Source: Herbaspirillum sp. ASV7
Lineage (GTDB): Bacteria; Pseudomonadota; Gammaproteobacteria; Burkholderiales; Burkholderiaceae_D
Direction: 5' to 3'
DNA length: 34,454 nucleotides
Assembly (NCBI RefSeq): GCF_016429215.1
Contig: NZ_JAELUH010000059.1
Span: 1-34,454 of the forward strand
Of the stretch, positions 7,092 to 17,066 are shown piece after piece. The notes beneath the pieces were generated by a model. The model was not told where the DNA came from and did not search any database. It saw only the letters and a list, made by a program, of their open reading frames with translations. The stretch's first letter is position 1; each line of letters begins with the position of its first letter. The translations under genes and the position numbers were made by a program.

Positions 7092-8528
7092 TCATTGATT
7101 GGCGGGGGCGATCATCTCCGCGTAGTCATACAAGGCGCCCAGGATCTCCTGGGTGCGTTCGTCGTCGGCCGCTTCCTGCAACTGGTCGATCTGCTCGAAC
7201 AACTGGGCGATGGTGCGGGCACCGCCGGCACCGTCGAACAGCCGCGCGGCGCGGTGTTCTTCCCAGTGCTGGGCTTCCTCGGCGCTGAGGCTGTCGGGGA
7301 AGTTGCGGGCGCGATAGCGGTACAGGATCTCGTTGAGGCGGGCATCGTCGAAGGCCACGCTGGCCTGGGCCAGTTCCTGCGCCGACAGGGCGCGCAATTG
7401 CGTGAGCTGGCGGCGGTCGCCATTGCCGATGAAGCCGCCATAAAGATCCTCGTCCACGTCCGGCGCCCCCTCGCTCGGGCGCTGGTAGACCTCGCGCCAC
7501 AGCGCGGCCAGGTCGGGCAGGGCGGCCGCCTGCTCGGCGTGACGCAGGGCTTGCTCCACATCGATCCCCAGTTCGGCGGCGCGCTCGGCGGAGAGGGTCT
7601 TGAGGCTGCCCACCACCATCGGCGACTTGTTGAGGTGGATGCTCTTGACCGGCAGGCGCGTCATGCCCTCCGGCAGCTCGTCCTTGCGGGTGAACATGCG
7701 TTCACGCACGGTGGCCGCATCCAGGCCGGCCAGTTCGCTCGGGTCGTAGCCGAGATCCCAGGCGATGACTTCATTCTTGTTGGTGGGGTGCATGCCCAGC
7801 GGCCACATCAGCGCCAGGCTACCCTGAGCCACCGGGAACATGCCCGAGACATGCAGGAAGGGCTTGGCTACCGGCAGGCCGATCTCGGCGGCGGCTTTCT
7901 CCTTCTTGTGCAGGGCCAGCGCGAAGTCGAACAGGCGCGGATTGTTCTGGCGGATCAGGCGCGCCAGCGCGATGGTGGCGCGCACGTCGGAGAGTGCATC
8001 GTGGGCGGCCTCGTGGACCAGGCCGTTGGCCTTGGAGAGGTGTTCCAGCTTAAAGCTGACGCTGCCGTCTTCCTTGGTGGGCCACTGCATGCCCTGCGGG
8101 CGCAGCGCGTAGGTCAGGCGCACCACGTCCAGCAGGTCCCAGCGGCCACAGCCGTTCTGCCATTCGCGGGCATACGGGTCGATCAGGTTGCGCCAGAACA
8201 TGAAGCGGGTCACTTCATCATCGAAGCGGATGGTGTTGTAGCCCACGCCGATGGTGCCGGGTTCGCCCAGGGCCGCTTCGATGCGGGCGGCGAATTCATG
8301 TTCGGGCAGGCCGTGTTCCAGACAGTGCTGTGGCGTGATGCCGGTGATCAGGCAGGAGACCGGGTCGGGCAGGTAGTCCGGGGCCGGCTTGCAGTAGATC
8401 ATGATGGGCTCGCCGATCTCGTTGAGCTCGGCATCGGTACGCACGGCGGCGAACTGCGAGGGGCGGTCGCGGCGCGGCACGGCGCCAAAGGTTTCGTAGT
8501 CGTGCCAGAGGAAGGTGTGATTGGACAT
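7092..8528 (-). CDS. sbcB: exodeoxyribonuclease I
   Basis: A 478-aa protein, the usual size for ExoI (E. coli 475). The DEDDh exonuclease residues are all in place: Asp10 and Glu12 in WHDYETFG, Asp103 in RFDDEVTRF, and His176 and Asp181 in HDALSDVRA. These are offset by exactly five from the E. coli active site. The SH3-like and helical C-terminal domains follow (SMFPVAQG-type segment at about 230, YRYRARNFP near 405). ExoI degrades single-stranded DNA 3' to 5' to mononucleotides in recombination and mismatch repair, in contact with SSB. It converges with the DUF3861 gene, 19 nt apart. No clear Shine-Dalgarno sequence precedes the ATG. Confidence 0.96.
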   Translation of the reverse strand: MSNHTFLWHDYETFGAVPRRDRPSQFAAVRTDAELNEIGEPIMIYCKPAPDYLPDPVSCLITGITPQHCLEHGLPEHEFAARIEAALGEPGTIGVGYNTIRFDDEVTRFMFWRNLIDPYAREWQNGCGRWDLLDVVRLTYALRPQGMQWPTKEDGSVSFKLEHLSKANGLVHEAAHDALSDVRATIALARLIRQNNPRLFDFALALHKKEKAAAEIGLPVAKPFLHVSGMFPVAQGSLALMWPLGMHPTNKNEVIAWDLGYDPSELAGLDAATVRERMFTRKDELPEGMTRLPVKSIHLNKSPMVVGSLKTLSAERAAELGIDVEQALRHAEQAAALPDLAALWREVYQRPSEGAPDVDEDLYGGFIGNGDRRQLTQLRALSAQELAQASVAFDDARLNEILYRYRARNFPDSLSAEEAQHWEEHRAARLFDGAGGARTIAQLFEQIDQLQEAADDERTQEILGALYDYAEMIAPANQ

Positions 8529-8556
8529 CGCGGCGGGGATCTAAAGGAATCGCGCG

Positions 8557-8562
8557 ATTATA
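8557..8562 (-). promoter_or_regulatory. probable -10 element of sbcB
   Basis: Reading the minus strand there is a perfect TATAAT 28 nt before the sbcB start codon. No good -35 hexamer at 16-18 bp spacing was found, so only the -10 is called. Confidence 0.45.
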
Positions 8563-8669
8563 GAGCCTTGATCGCGCCTTGCACCGCCAATGCCGCCACG
8601 CGGGCGCTGGGCGCAGCGAGCAAAGCCCTGTTTTCGAAAGACTTTGGGGCGGCGCGGCCTGACAAAGCC

Positions 8670-9236
8670 TTATTGCAGCGGCGCCGCCTCGCGCTTCAAT
8701 ACCTTGCGCATAGCCTGCTGCAGGGTGCCGCTGCGCAGCGGCGCGGCGCCGCCCGGATACTGGATGTTGTCGATCACCCAGCCGCGCGCGTCACGGGTGA
8801 GCAGGACCTTGTCGGTCCACTTGACCGGGGCTTGCAGCTTGGCATCGCTGAAGATCAGTTCCACCGCGCAGCTGGCCTCGCGCTCCTGGGCCTCGCACTC
8901 GAGCACGCGGAAGGTGGAGGCGCTGCCGGGATGGCCGGTGAAGGGGTCGCCCTGCACCAGCGGCGCCGGCGCATCCGCATCAGGATCGGCTGCGGCCTGG
9001 GTGACCAGGGCTTCCTGGGCCACCGAGACATCCTTGAGCAGGTCGAACAGGGGCACCGACAGGAAGCGACGGAAGGTGATCAATTCCTTGAGCGTGAGCG
9101 CGCCTGCGGGGCGGTTGGACTGGTGCGTCTGGTAGAAATCATTGACCACTTCCCTGGCCTTGCCCTCTTCATTGGCCGAGCAGGCTGCAAGCAGCAGGCC
9201 GGCGGCGACGATGAGCAACTTAGCGATCCGCTTCAA
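8670..9236 (-). CDS. lipoprotein, DUF3828-like (copy 2)
   Basis: A 188-aa lipoprotein. The start is TTG at 9236, chosen because GGGAGA lies 6 nt upstream and the product then begins with a compact signal (MKRIAKLLIVAAGLLLAAC); the lipobox is LAAC with Cys19 as the lipidated residue. The mature part has one domain: REVVNDFYQTHQ, SVPLFDLLKD, a segment ending LVQGDPFTGHPGSASTF, two Cys (in VLECEAQ and ASCAVEL), and WTDKVLLTRDARGWVIDNIQY. This fits DUF3828-type proteins with an NTF2-like pattern; the family name is from memory. It is paralogous to the gene at 9554-10159. Function is unknown, and the periplasmic face of a membrane is the expected location. Confidence 0.75.
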   Translation of the reverse strand: MKRIAKLLIVAAGLLLAACSANEEGKAREVVNDFYQTHQSNRPAGALTLKELITFRRFLSVPLFDLLKDVSVAQEALVTQAAADPDADAPAPLVQGDPFTGHPGSASTFRVLECEAQEREASCAVELIFSDAKLQAPVKWTDKVLLTRDARGWVIDNIQYPGGAAPLRSGTLQQAMRKVLKREAAPLQ

Positions 9237-9553
9237 TCCAATTCTCCCATGAGCTGTCCCGGGTAGCGGGACGGGCTGTCTGACCTGTTCGTGATTCGGG
9301 TTGCGATGAGGGACGCACGCAAGGACGGGCGCGGCATGGCTGCCGCCCGTCCTGGTTCGGGCATCTCCCCTGATGCCCCCGCGCTGCGGCTTATGCGGGC
9401 CATTTGCATGCCATCTGCATGCAACGTGCTGACAAAGCAACAAGCATTCTGGGAGGCAATCTTACGCCGTCTGGCGCCACGGGAAGGCCGAGAACACATT
9501 GCCAAAAGGCCGCCAATTCCGATCCCGCCGGCCGGGCAGCGGAACGTGGCGTC
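9237..9553. other. 317-nt gap between the two paralogous lipoprotein genes
   Basis: No gene is supported here. The gap holds a stable hairpin with a 10-bp perfect stem (AGGACGGGCG at 9322-9331 with 9344-9353) but no T-run on either strand, so it is not a standard terminator. It also holds a short direct repeat of TGCATG near 9404-9421. The separation suggests that the two lipoprotein genes may be expressed independently. Confidence 0.5.
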
Positions 9554-10159
9554 TCACTGGGCCTCTTTGATGGTGTCGGTGAGGGTGTCGCTGAGGTATT
9601 CGCGTTGCGAGGACTGGTCGTTGCCGATGAATTCGATGTCATCGATGCGCCATTGCTGGCCTTCCCGTACCAGCAGGATCTTGTCGTTCCAGGATTCGTC
9701 GGCGCCGTCCTGGTGGTAGCGCAAGGCGACCTGGCAGGAGGCGCGCTGGGCGTCGCTGTCGCAGGATTGCACGGCAAACGAGGTGGCCCCTTCATAGAGC
9801 GAGGTGAACAGGTCGCCTTCGATCAACGGTGCGGCCTGGCTGCCCAGGGCAGCGTGGTAGCGGGCGTCGGCCGCCTCGGTTTCGGTCAGCAGGGCGTAGA
9901 GGGCGCGGCTGAGCAGGGGCTCGAACTGCCTGAGTTCATCGGCCGAGGGCAGGCCGGGGGCGTGGTGCTGGAGGTGGATGCGGTAGAAACTGCTGACCAC
10001 CTCGGCCTGGCGTTGTTCGTCGCTGCTGAAGTGGTCGCAGCCGCCCAGGGCCAGCGCGAGGCTGCACAGGCTGGCAACGGCGGCCAGGCGCCGGTGCGTA
10101 GGGGAGCAGTGGGGGTGGGCGCGGCTAAAGCGAGGGGCAAAGCGGGACAGTCTGGTCAT
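9554..10159 (-). CDS. lipoprotein, DUF3828-like (copy 1)
   Basis: A 201-aa predicted lipoprotein with an unusually long, Arg/His-containing N-region before the hydrophobic core and lipobox (LALGGC, Cys41). The mature domain mirrors the neighbour at 8670-9236 block by block: AEVVSSFYRIHLQ, LLSRALYALLTETEAADARYHA, PLIEGDLFTSLYEGATSFAV, paired Cys, then ESWNDKILLVREGQQWRIDDIEF. It carries an extra C-terminal tail of about 25 residues rich in Ser, Asp and Thr. It is closer to the DUF3828 consensus than the other copy. The tandem layout points to local duplication and divergence. ATG at 10159 has AGGA about 10 nt upstream; a shorter start within the N-region cannot be excluded. Confidence 0.78.
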   Translation of the reverse strand: MTRLSRFAPRFSRAHPHCSPTHRRLAAVASLCSLALALGGCDHFSSDEQRQAEVVSSFYRIHLQHHAPGLPSADELRQFEPLLSRALYALLTETEAADARYHAALGSQAAPLIEGDLFTSLYEGATSFAVQSCDSDAQRASCQVALRYHQDGADESWNDKILLVREGQQWRIDDIEFIGNDQSSQREYLSDTLTDTIKEAQ

Positions 10160-10315
10160 CCTGGTGTTCCTGGGCGGCGGCAGCGCCGCTCTTGTCGTGG
10201 CGGCGCATGGTACACGAGCGGCGCGCGGATGGCGCGCGCTCTGTCTCTCATTGCCCGTTAGTCAGGGCGATGCCGCAAACGTTCCTTGGCGCCGGGTGGG
10301 CGCCGGGCCGCGGGC

Positions 10316-10618
10316 TCAGGCCGATTCGGTCAGCAGTGAGAAATGCTCGACCTGCGGGGCGCCGGCGAAGAAGGGGCTGACGATGCCGCGCCATTCGGTA
10401 AAGGCCGGCGATTCGCGGAAATCCACGGTATGGTTTTCCAGCGTCGCCCAGTAGACCATGAGCAGGTAGCGCTGGGGCGATTCCACGCCCTTTTGTACCT
10501 TGTGGCCGAGATAGCCACGGGCCTTGCTGATGGTTTGCGCCAGGCCGCGCTGGATGGCTTGGTCGAATTCGGCTTCCTTGCCGGGTTGGATGCGGATGTC
10601 CGCCAGTTCCAGGATCAT
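10316..10618 (-). CDS. antibiotic biosynthesis monooxygenase (ABM) family protein
   Basis: A 100-aa single-domain protein of the ABM/dimeric alpha-beta barrel fold (PF03992). Typical elements are the first strand MILELADIRIQPGKEAEF, GYLGHKVQKGVESPQRYLLMVYWATLENH with the conserved W, and the FRESPAFTEWRGIVSPFF helix. Members act as cofactor-free monooxygenases, haem-degrading enzymes or proteins of unknown role. The haem-binding Asn/His pattern of IsdG is not evident, so no substrate is proposed. GGAG lies 7 nt before the ATG. It has its own intergenic region on both sides. Confidence 0.88.
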   Translation of the reverse strand: MILELADIRIQPGKEAEFDQAIQRGLAQTISKARGYLGHKVQKGVESPQRYLLMVYWATLENHTVDFRESPAFTEWRGIVSPFFAGAPQVEHFSLLTESA

Positions 10619-10744
10619 GTAGGTCTCCAGTCCATAGTCGAGGGTTGCCCGCCGGCGCCGTGGTGCGCCGGCCAGGCCGAGCGATTATCACATTTTCCCC
10701 GGGGCGCGGCCTGCAATAGAATTCGCCACCCCCTTGAAAACGCT

Positions 10745-11167
10745 TCACTCGACCACGACGGCCGAGCGGCCCAGCTTTTGGGCCATGTCTTCCAGGGTGA
10801 TCTCGATGGCGCGGGTGCTGATCATGATTTCCCACAGCGATACCAGCAGCGACATCACCAGCAGGAACAGGCTGATGCCGAACAGTACTTCGGCGGCACG
10901 GTTGCTGTCCACGAAGATCAGGAACATCGAGACGGCACACATGATGAAGCTCGATACCCCCAGGGCCTGCATGTAGCGGGTCAGCACGATGCGCTTGCGC
11001 AGGTTGAGGATCTGGCGGATCACCAGGCCGCGCTCGTCGTTCTGGCCCTGGTTCTGCAGGTTGCGGATCAGTTGCGCCAGCACCAGGAAGCGGTTGGTAT
11101 AGGCCAGCAGCAGCAGCGAGGTGGCGGGAAAGAGCAGGGCAGGGGTGGTCAGGTTGATCATGGACAT
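10745..11167 (-). CDS. DUF2721 membrane protein
   Basis: A 140-aa integral membrane protein matching DUF2721 (PF11026). Hydrophobic segments lie at about 8-24, 70-86 and 93-112. A long charged helix between the first two (NRFLVLAQLIRNLQNQGQNDERGLVIRQIL, residues 25-54) is typical of the family. The C-terminus (IEITLEDMAQKLG) is amphipathic and probably cytoplasmic. No function is established. It is divergent from the permease gene, with about 300 nt between their starts. Confidence 0.85.
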   Translation of the reverse strand: MSMINLTTPALLFPATSLLLLAYTNRFLVLAQLIRNLQNQGQNDERGLVIRQILNLRKRIVLTRYMQALGVSSFIMCAVSMFLIFVDSNRAAEVLFGISLFLLVMSLLVSLWEIMISTRAIEITLEDMAQKLGRSAVVVE

Positions 11168-11385
11168 GGTGTTCTAGGCTAGGCGCGGGATTCTAACCGC
11201 TCCCGTGGCGCAAGAAGCATGCCCGTCGGCTTTTTGCGCATCCGGCATGCAGGCAAGGCGGCGGGGTGGCAGTCATTTTTGGGGCGGGCGGGTGCACCAC
11301 CGTGGTTTTTTGCACCGCTACGCAGCACTGCCGGCGAGGGCAGAAATCTTTTACGGATTTTTTTGCGCCGGGGCCACCGCAGCAA

Positions 11386-11414
11386 TTGTTATTTGTGCGA
11401 GCGCTCAATACACT
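11386..11414 (+). promoter_or_regulatory. candidate promoter of the uracil/xanthine permease gene
   Basis: TTGTTA (11386-11391) and TACACT (11409-11414) are separated by exactly 17 bp, 58 nt before the ATG. The spacer contains the 8-bp palindrome GAGCGCTC (11399-11406), a possible operator. The rest of the 304-nt intergenic region (11168-11471) shows no gene, only T-rich runs near 11275-11375. Confidence 0.55.
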
Positions 11415-11471
11415 AGCCCCCGTTCCTCCATACGAATAATCCATAACAAATCCACTACGAAAGGGATCTCC

Positions 11472-12767
11472 ATGTCGGGTTCGTACTTCCCCCAATGGCG
11501 GCTGCGCAGCAGCACCACCGATGGCAAGGGTGCCGTGATCGCCGCTGATGAACGGCTGCCTGCGCCACAGACGCTGGCCATGGGCGTGCAGCACGTGGTG
11601 GCCATGTTCGGCTCGACCGTGCTGGCGCCGCTGCTCATGGGTTTCGATCCCAACCTGGCGATCCTGATGTCGGGCGTGGGCACCTTGCTATTCTTCCTGC
11701 TGGTGGGCGGCCGCGTGCCCAGCTACCTGGGCTCCAGCTTCTCCTTCATCGGCCTGGTGATCGCCGTGACCGGCTATGCCGGTTCGGGTCCCAATGCCAA
11801 CCTGTCGGTGGCGCTGGGCGGCATCATCGCCTGTGGTGCGGCCTATACCGTGATCGGCCTGATCGTCGCGGGCGTGGGCACGCGCTGGATCGAGTCGCTG
11901 ATGCCGCCGGTGGTGACCGGCGCCGTGGTGGCCGTGATCGGCCTGAACCTGGCACCCATTGCCGTCAAGGGGGTCTCCGGCAGCAGCTTCGACAGCTGGA
12001 TGGCGCTGGCCACCGTGCTCTGCGTGGGCGGCGTGGCGGTATTTGCGCGCGGCATGCTGCAGCGCCTGCTGATCCTGGTCGGCCTGCTGCTGGCCTATGT
12101 GCTCTATGCCGTGCTGACCAACGGCGCCGGCCTGGGCAAGCCCATCGATTTCTCGGGCGTGGCCAATGCCGCCTGGTTCGGCGTGCCGCACTTCGCCTCC
12201 CCGGTCTTCCATGCCAGCGCCATGGCCTTGCTGGCCCCGGTGGCCATCATCCTGGTGGCTGAGAACCTGGGCCACATCAAGGCGGTGTCGGCCATGACCG
12301 GCCAGAACCTGGACCGCTACATCGGCCGCGCCTTCATCGGCGATGGCCTGGCCACCATGCTCTCGGGCAGCGTGGGCGGCACCGGCGTGACCACCTATGC
12401 CGAGAACATCGGCGTGATGGCCGTCACCAAGATCTACTCCACCCTGGTGTTCGTGGTGGCTGCGGCCATCGCCATCCTGCTGGGCTTCTCGCCCAAGTTC
12501 GGCGCGGCCATCCTGACCATCCCCGGTGCGGTGCTGGGCGGGGTGTCGATCGTGGTGTTCGGTCTCATCACCGTCTCGGGCGCGCGCATCTGGGTGGAGA
12601 ACAAGGTCGATTTCTCCAACAACACCAACCTGATCGTGGCGGCCGTGACCCTGGTGCTGGGCGCGGGCGACTTCACCCTCAAGCTGGGCGGCTTCGCCCT
12701 GGGGGGCATCGGTACCGCCACCTTCGGGGCCATCATCCTGCATGCCCTGCTCAAGCGACGTGGATGA
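11472..12767 (+). CDS. NCS2-family uracil/xanthine permease
   Basis: A 431-aa inner-membrane transporter of the NAT/NCS2 family with a dozen or more hydrophobic segments. Diagnostic blocks are QHVVAMFGSTVLAPLLMG near the N-terminus, AENLGHIKAVSAMTGQNLDR and GGTGVTTYAENIGVMAVTKIYS. These contain the two Glu positions that contact the nucleobase in UraA. The GTGVTTYAENIGVMA form is closer to RutG/UraA-type pyrimidine carriers than to XanQ-type xanthine carriers, so uracil is the likelier substrate. Transport is by proton symport in the family. The start has AAGGGA upstream, and a strong terminator follows 16 nt after the stop. It is monocistronic with no rut or pur genes nearby. Confidence 0.9.
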   Translation: MSGSYFPQWRLRSSTTDGKGAVIAADERLPAPQTLAMGVQHVVAMFGSTVLAPLLMGFDPNLAILMSGVGTLLFFLLVGGRVPSYLGSSFSFIGLVIAVTGYAGSGPNANLSVALGGIIACGAAYTVIGLIVAGVGTRWIESLMPPVVTGAVVAVIGLNLAPIAVKGVSGSSFDSWMALATVLCVGGVAVFARGMLQRLLILVGLLLAYVLYAVLTNGAGLGKPIDFSGVANAAWFGVPHFASPVFHASAMALLAPVAIILVAENLGHIKAVSAMTGQNLDRYIGRAFIGDGLATMLSGSVGGTGVTTYAENIGVMAVTKIYSTLVFVVAAAIAILLGFSPKFGAAILTIPGAVLGGVSIVVFGLITVSGARIWVENKVDFSNNTNLIVAAVTLVLGAGDFTLKLGGFALGGIGTATFGAIILHALLKRRG

Positions 12768-12782
12768 GCGATTGCTGAACTG

Positions 12783-12811
12783 ACAAGGCCGGTCCCTGCG
12801 ACCGGCCTTGT
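12783..12811 (+). terminator. intrinsic terminator after the permease gene
   Basis: A 12-bp perfect stem (ACAAGGCCGGTC, 12783-12794, with 12800-12811) and a 5-nt loop, followed by TATTT. The T-tract is short but the stem is very stable. Confidence 0.8.
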
Positions 12812-12888
12812 TATTTGGGCACTTCGGGCCGATAGTGTGGCTATCCGGGATCATTTGCCGCTGTCGCCGGCAATGCTGGAAATTTCCA

Positions 12889-12917
12889 TTGAGCAATCCA
12901 GGTTTGCTGTCTATACT
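12889..12917 (+). promoter_or_regulatory. promoter of the small lipoprotein gene
   Basis: TTGAGC (12889-12894) and TATACT (12912-12917) with a 17-bp spacer match sigma-70 hexamers well. The predicted 5' leader is about 98 nt. Confidence 0.65.
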
Positions 12918-13021
12918 TTGCGGCGTCGCAGCGTACTCACGCCGCATCGGCCCCGGGGAGGGAGCCGTGACGCGCAGCTGCATATCCTCGGGCCGGGCCC
13001 GATCTTCAGGGGATTCGCCGC

Positions 13022-13255
13022 ATGAACAAGTTCATCCGCGTGCCAGCGCTGCTGTGCATTGCACTTCCTTTGCTCTCGGCCTGCGATGCCATGGCCGGCA
13101 AGAAGGACTACGCCTATTTCCGCCAGCACCTCGACGAAGCCAAGTCGGTGGCCGACCAGTGCTCGCTCAACGGCACCTCGGGCATGAGCGCGGCGCAGAT
13201 CCGTGTCTGCGACGCGGCCCGCGAAGCCTACGGCAACCGCAACTTCAGCTACTGA
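13022..13255 (+). CDS. small lipoprotein, EexN-like
   Basis: A 77-aa protein with a signal peptide and lipobox LSAC (Cys21). The mature part of 57 residues has the spacing YF..HLDEAKSV..QC...........RVCDAAREA that recalls EexN/TrbK-type entry-exclusion lipoproteins, with two Cys likely paired. In plasmids such proteins block redundant conjugation. Here there are no conjugation genes, so a chromosomal homologue of unknown role is more likely. It has its own promoter, and AGGGGA stands about 10 nt before the ATG. Family membership is tentative; that it is an exported lipoprotein is well supported. Confidence 0.75.
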   Translation: MNKFIRVPALLCIALPLLSACDAMAGKKDYAYFRQHLDEAKSVADQCSLNGTSGMSAAQIRVCDAAREAYGNRNFSY

Positions 13256-13367
13256 TCTGCTGGCATGGCGCTACGGCTTGCCGCCGTCACGGGTTTGTCA
13301 TAAATGGGTCAAAGAGGCTCGCTAGAATGCCGGTTCCACCCTTCTAGCCCTCATCCACTGGCCGCCC

Positions 13368-14381
13368 ATGCACAATCCGCCGGATACGCCGCACGCCCTG
13401 CACCTGCTCTACGAACCGGCCGGATTCATCTGTGCCTTCCGCTTCACCCAGGGCCGTGCCAGCCAGCTCAAATGGAATGACCTGATCGACTACCGGCCAT
13501 CTGCGCCGGAGTTCACCTGGCTGCATGTGAAGACGGCCGACGTCAAGATCCAGCACTGGATGCAGCACCACAGCGAGATCCCGGAATACATCACCGAGTT
13601 CCTCCTCAGCAGCGACACCCATCCCGGCCTGCATGCCACGCCCGACGGCGTCTACGGCACCCTCACCGACATGAAGATGGAGATCGGCGATACCGGCACC
13701 GAGAAGGGGGCCCTGCATTTCTACCTCGATCGCACGCGCCTGCTGACCTTGCGCACCCAGCCGCTGATCTCCACCAACATGCTGCGCCAGAAGGTGCTCG
13801 ATGGCGGCGAGTTCGACAATCCCATGGACCTCTTCGCCGAGCTGCTGCGCTGCCTGGCTGATGGCTTCAATGCGCGCCTGGACAAGCTCAACGACAAGGT
13901 CGATGACATCGAATTCTCGGTACTGTCGGACCGCCGTGCCGAGGATCGCAGCGAACTCTCGGGGATCCGCCGCCAGCTGGCCGAGCTGCGCCGCTTCATC
14001 GCGCCGGAGCGGCGCATCCTGGCGCAGTTCCATCGCCTGCGTCCGTCCTGGGTGCCGCTGGAGGCGCTGGAAGACCTCACCCATGCCCTGGACGAACTCA
14101 ACGAACTGCATTCCACCGTGGAAGCCGTCTATGAACGGGCCAAGCTGCTGCAGGAAGAGATCGCCTCGCAGATGTCGGAACAGATGAACCGCAACCTGAT
14201 GGCGCTATCGGTGCTGACCGCCTTGCTGATGCCGGCCACGCTGGTGTCGGGGATCTTCGGGATGAACGTGGCGGGGCTGCCGGGCCTGCATGACGAGGGC
14301 TCGTTCTGGATCGTGATGGGAATCATGGGCGGCCTCGGTGTGGCCACCGTGGCCTTCCTGAAATGGATGAAGATGTTCTAG
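13368..14381 (+). CDS. CorA/ZntB-family divalent metal transporter
   Basis: A 337-aa CorA-superfamily protein. The N-terminal two thirds form the cytoplasmic alpha-beta funnel domain and long helix (charged, coiled, about 150-270). Two membrane helices lie at about 276-296 and 314-333. The signature GMN is present at 298-300 in GIFGMNVAGLPG. The GLPG after it and the overall length recall ZntB (whose loop is GVN-type with GGIPG), while the GMN itself is the CorA form. So Mg2+/Co2+ or Zn2+ are all possible. The ATG at 13368 has no recognisable Shine-Dalgarno sequence. It converges with a small membrane protein gene, 30 nt apart. Confidence 0.88.
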   Translation: MHNPPDTPHALHLLYEPAGFICAFRFTQGRASQLKWNDLIDYRPSAPEFTWLHVKTADVKIQHWMQHHSEIPEYITEFLLSSDTHPGLHATPDGVYGTLTDMKMEIGDTGTEKGALHFYLDRTRLLTLRTQPLISTNMLRQKVLDGGEFDNPMDLFAELLRCLADGFNARLDKLNDKVDDIEFSVLSDRRAEDRSELSGIRRQLAELRRFIAPERRILAQFHRLRPSWVPLEALEDLTHALDELNELHSTVEAVYERAKLLQEEIASQMSEQMNRNLMALSVLTALLMPATLVSGIFGMNVAGLPGLHDEGSFWIVMGIMGGLGVATVAFLKWMKMF

Positions 14382-14411
14382 GCGGCCATGGCGGCACGCC
14401 ATTGCGCCGCT

Positions 14412-14774
14412 TCAGTCGCGCGTGGCCATGGCTTCTTCGCTGTCGCGGATGAGCTTGTCGATGTCCAGGTTATCCACCGGTTCCACGCGCAGCGCCAGCG
14501 GGCGCCACAGCGAGTACAGCCACAGGCCGATGGTGCAGAGCGTGCCCAGGAACAGGGTGATGAAGCCGGACAGGAACAGGCCGATGAAGGGCGAGGCGAT
14601 CAGGCCGTCATAGCCGATCAGGTGCTTGCCGTCCCAGGTGATGGTCTGGGCGCCGAACAGCGAGAGCACGCCCATCAACGTCGAAAAAGGCACCAGCGAG
14701 AACGTGGTGCCGATGGCCAGCAGCTTGTAGATGGTAGCCATCGACATGCGCTGGATCTTGATCTGCTCGAACAT
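14412..14774 (-). CDS. small conserved membrane protein downstream of glnS
   Basis: A 120-aa protein with two clear membrane segments (about 14-42 and 60-90) and a charged C-terminus ending in IDKLIRDSEEAMATRD. I do not recognise a named family. The start at 14774 is preferred over the longer reading because AAGGGGAAGG precedes it by a few nt and the product then begins MFEQIKIQRMS. It lies 121 nt after glnS on the same strand, separated by a GC-rich hairpin, so it could be expressed by read-through or from its own promoter. No function is proposed. Confidence 0.75.
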   Translation of the reverse strand: MFEQIKIQRMSMATIYKLLAIGTTFSLVPFSTLMGVLSLFGAQTITWDGKHLIGYDGLIASPFIGLFLSGFITLFLGTLCTIGLWLYSLWRPLALRVEPVDNLDIDKLIRDSEEAMATRD

Positions 14775-14833
14775 GAGCCTTCCCCTTGCCGGTGGGCGCG
14801 GAAACCTCCACGCCACTGCGCCTTCCCTGTGCA

Positions 14834-14861
14834 CGGGCGGCGTAGCGCAGCGCGCCGCCCG
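14834..14861. repeat. GC-rich hairpin between glnS and the small membrane protein gene
   Basis: A 9-bp perfect stem, CGGGCGGCG (14834-14842) with 14853-14861, and a 10-nt loop. There is no T-run on the minus strand, so it is more likely an mRNA-stabilising or processing structure, or a weak terminator, than a standard intrinsic terminator. Confidence 0.45.
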
Positions 14862-14895
14862 CGTGGCCTTGCGGCCGATTCCCCGTCAATACGGC

Positions 14896-16647
<1,752 letters not shown>

Positions 16648-16904
16648 GGGATGAATCGGGAGGAATGCCTATTTATTCAGATGGCAAGCATTTTACCCCA
16701 CGCGCCCGCTTTCATCGGCCATTGCGCCCGGCTGCAGCGGATTTTTTGCCAGATGACAACGCCTGGACGGAGCCGGCCACCGGTTTTCTTGTTACAGATG
16801 ATACGAGCGGGAATTACCTGTCATGGAGGCCGGCTGGCAATCTGCCAGCGTGGCTTGGCGATCTGCCTGGCCTGCCAAACAAGACTGTAACGATGGAGGA
16901 CATC

Positions 16905-17039
16905 ATGAAACGATGGATCAAACTGATCGTGGCCGCTGCCGTGGCTGCCGCCACCCTGTCGGCCTGCGTGGTGGTGCCGGCCGGCCCGCCGCAGCCGCAT
17001 TACTATCGTCCGTATTACGGCGGCTACTACTACCGCTAG
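16905..17039 (+). CDS. tiny Pro/Tyr-rich lipoprotein, 44 aa
   Basis: A 44-aa predicted lipoprotein. It has a basic start (MKRWIK), an Ala-rich hydrophobic core and lipobox LSAC with Cys21. The 24-residue mature tail is rich in Pro and Tyr (nine Tyr) and ends in YYYR. TGGAGGA sits 5-6 nt before the ATG at 16905. An in-frame ATG 12 nt upstream overlaps that ribosome site and is less likely. Similar tiny Tyr/Pro-rich lipoproteins are common in beta- and gammaproteobacteria, with no known role. It converges with the broken response regulator gene, 27 nt apart. Confidence 0.72.
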   Translation: MKRWIKLIVAAAVAAATLSACVVVPAGPPQPHYYRPYYGGYYYR

Positions 17040-17066
17040 CATTTGCGCAGGTGCGCCCCCTGGCGG

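Noticed and set aside
7095..9266. A 723-aa plus-strand open frame opposite sbcB and the second lipoprotein gene
   Set aside because: It crosses two well-supported minus-strand genes and has no domain or ribosome site of its own.
9322..9353. Hairpin between the two lipoprotein genes as an intrinsic terminator
   Set aside because: The 10-bp stem is strong, but neither strand has a T-run after it.
16665..17039. A 124-aa reading starting at ATG 16665, extending the tiny lipoprotein upstream
   Set aside because: GGAGG lies only about 1 nt from that ATG, the extra residues are not protein-like, and the signal peptide and lipobox demand the start at 16905.
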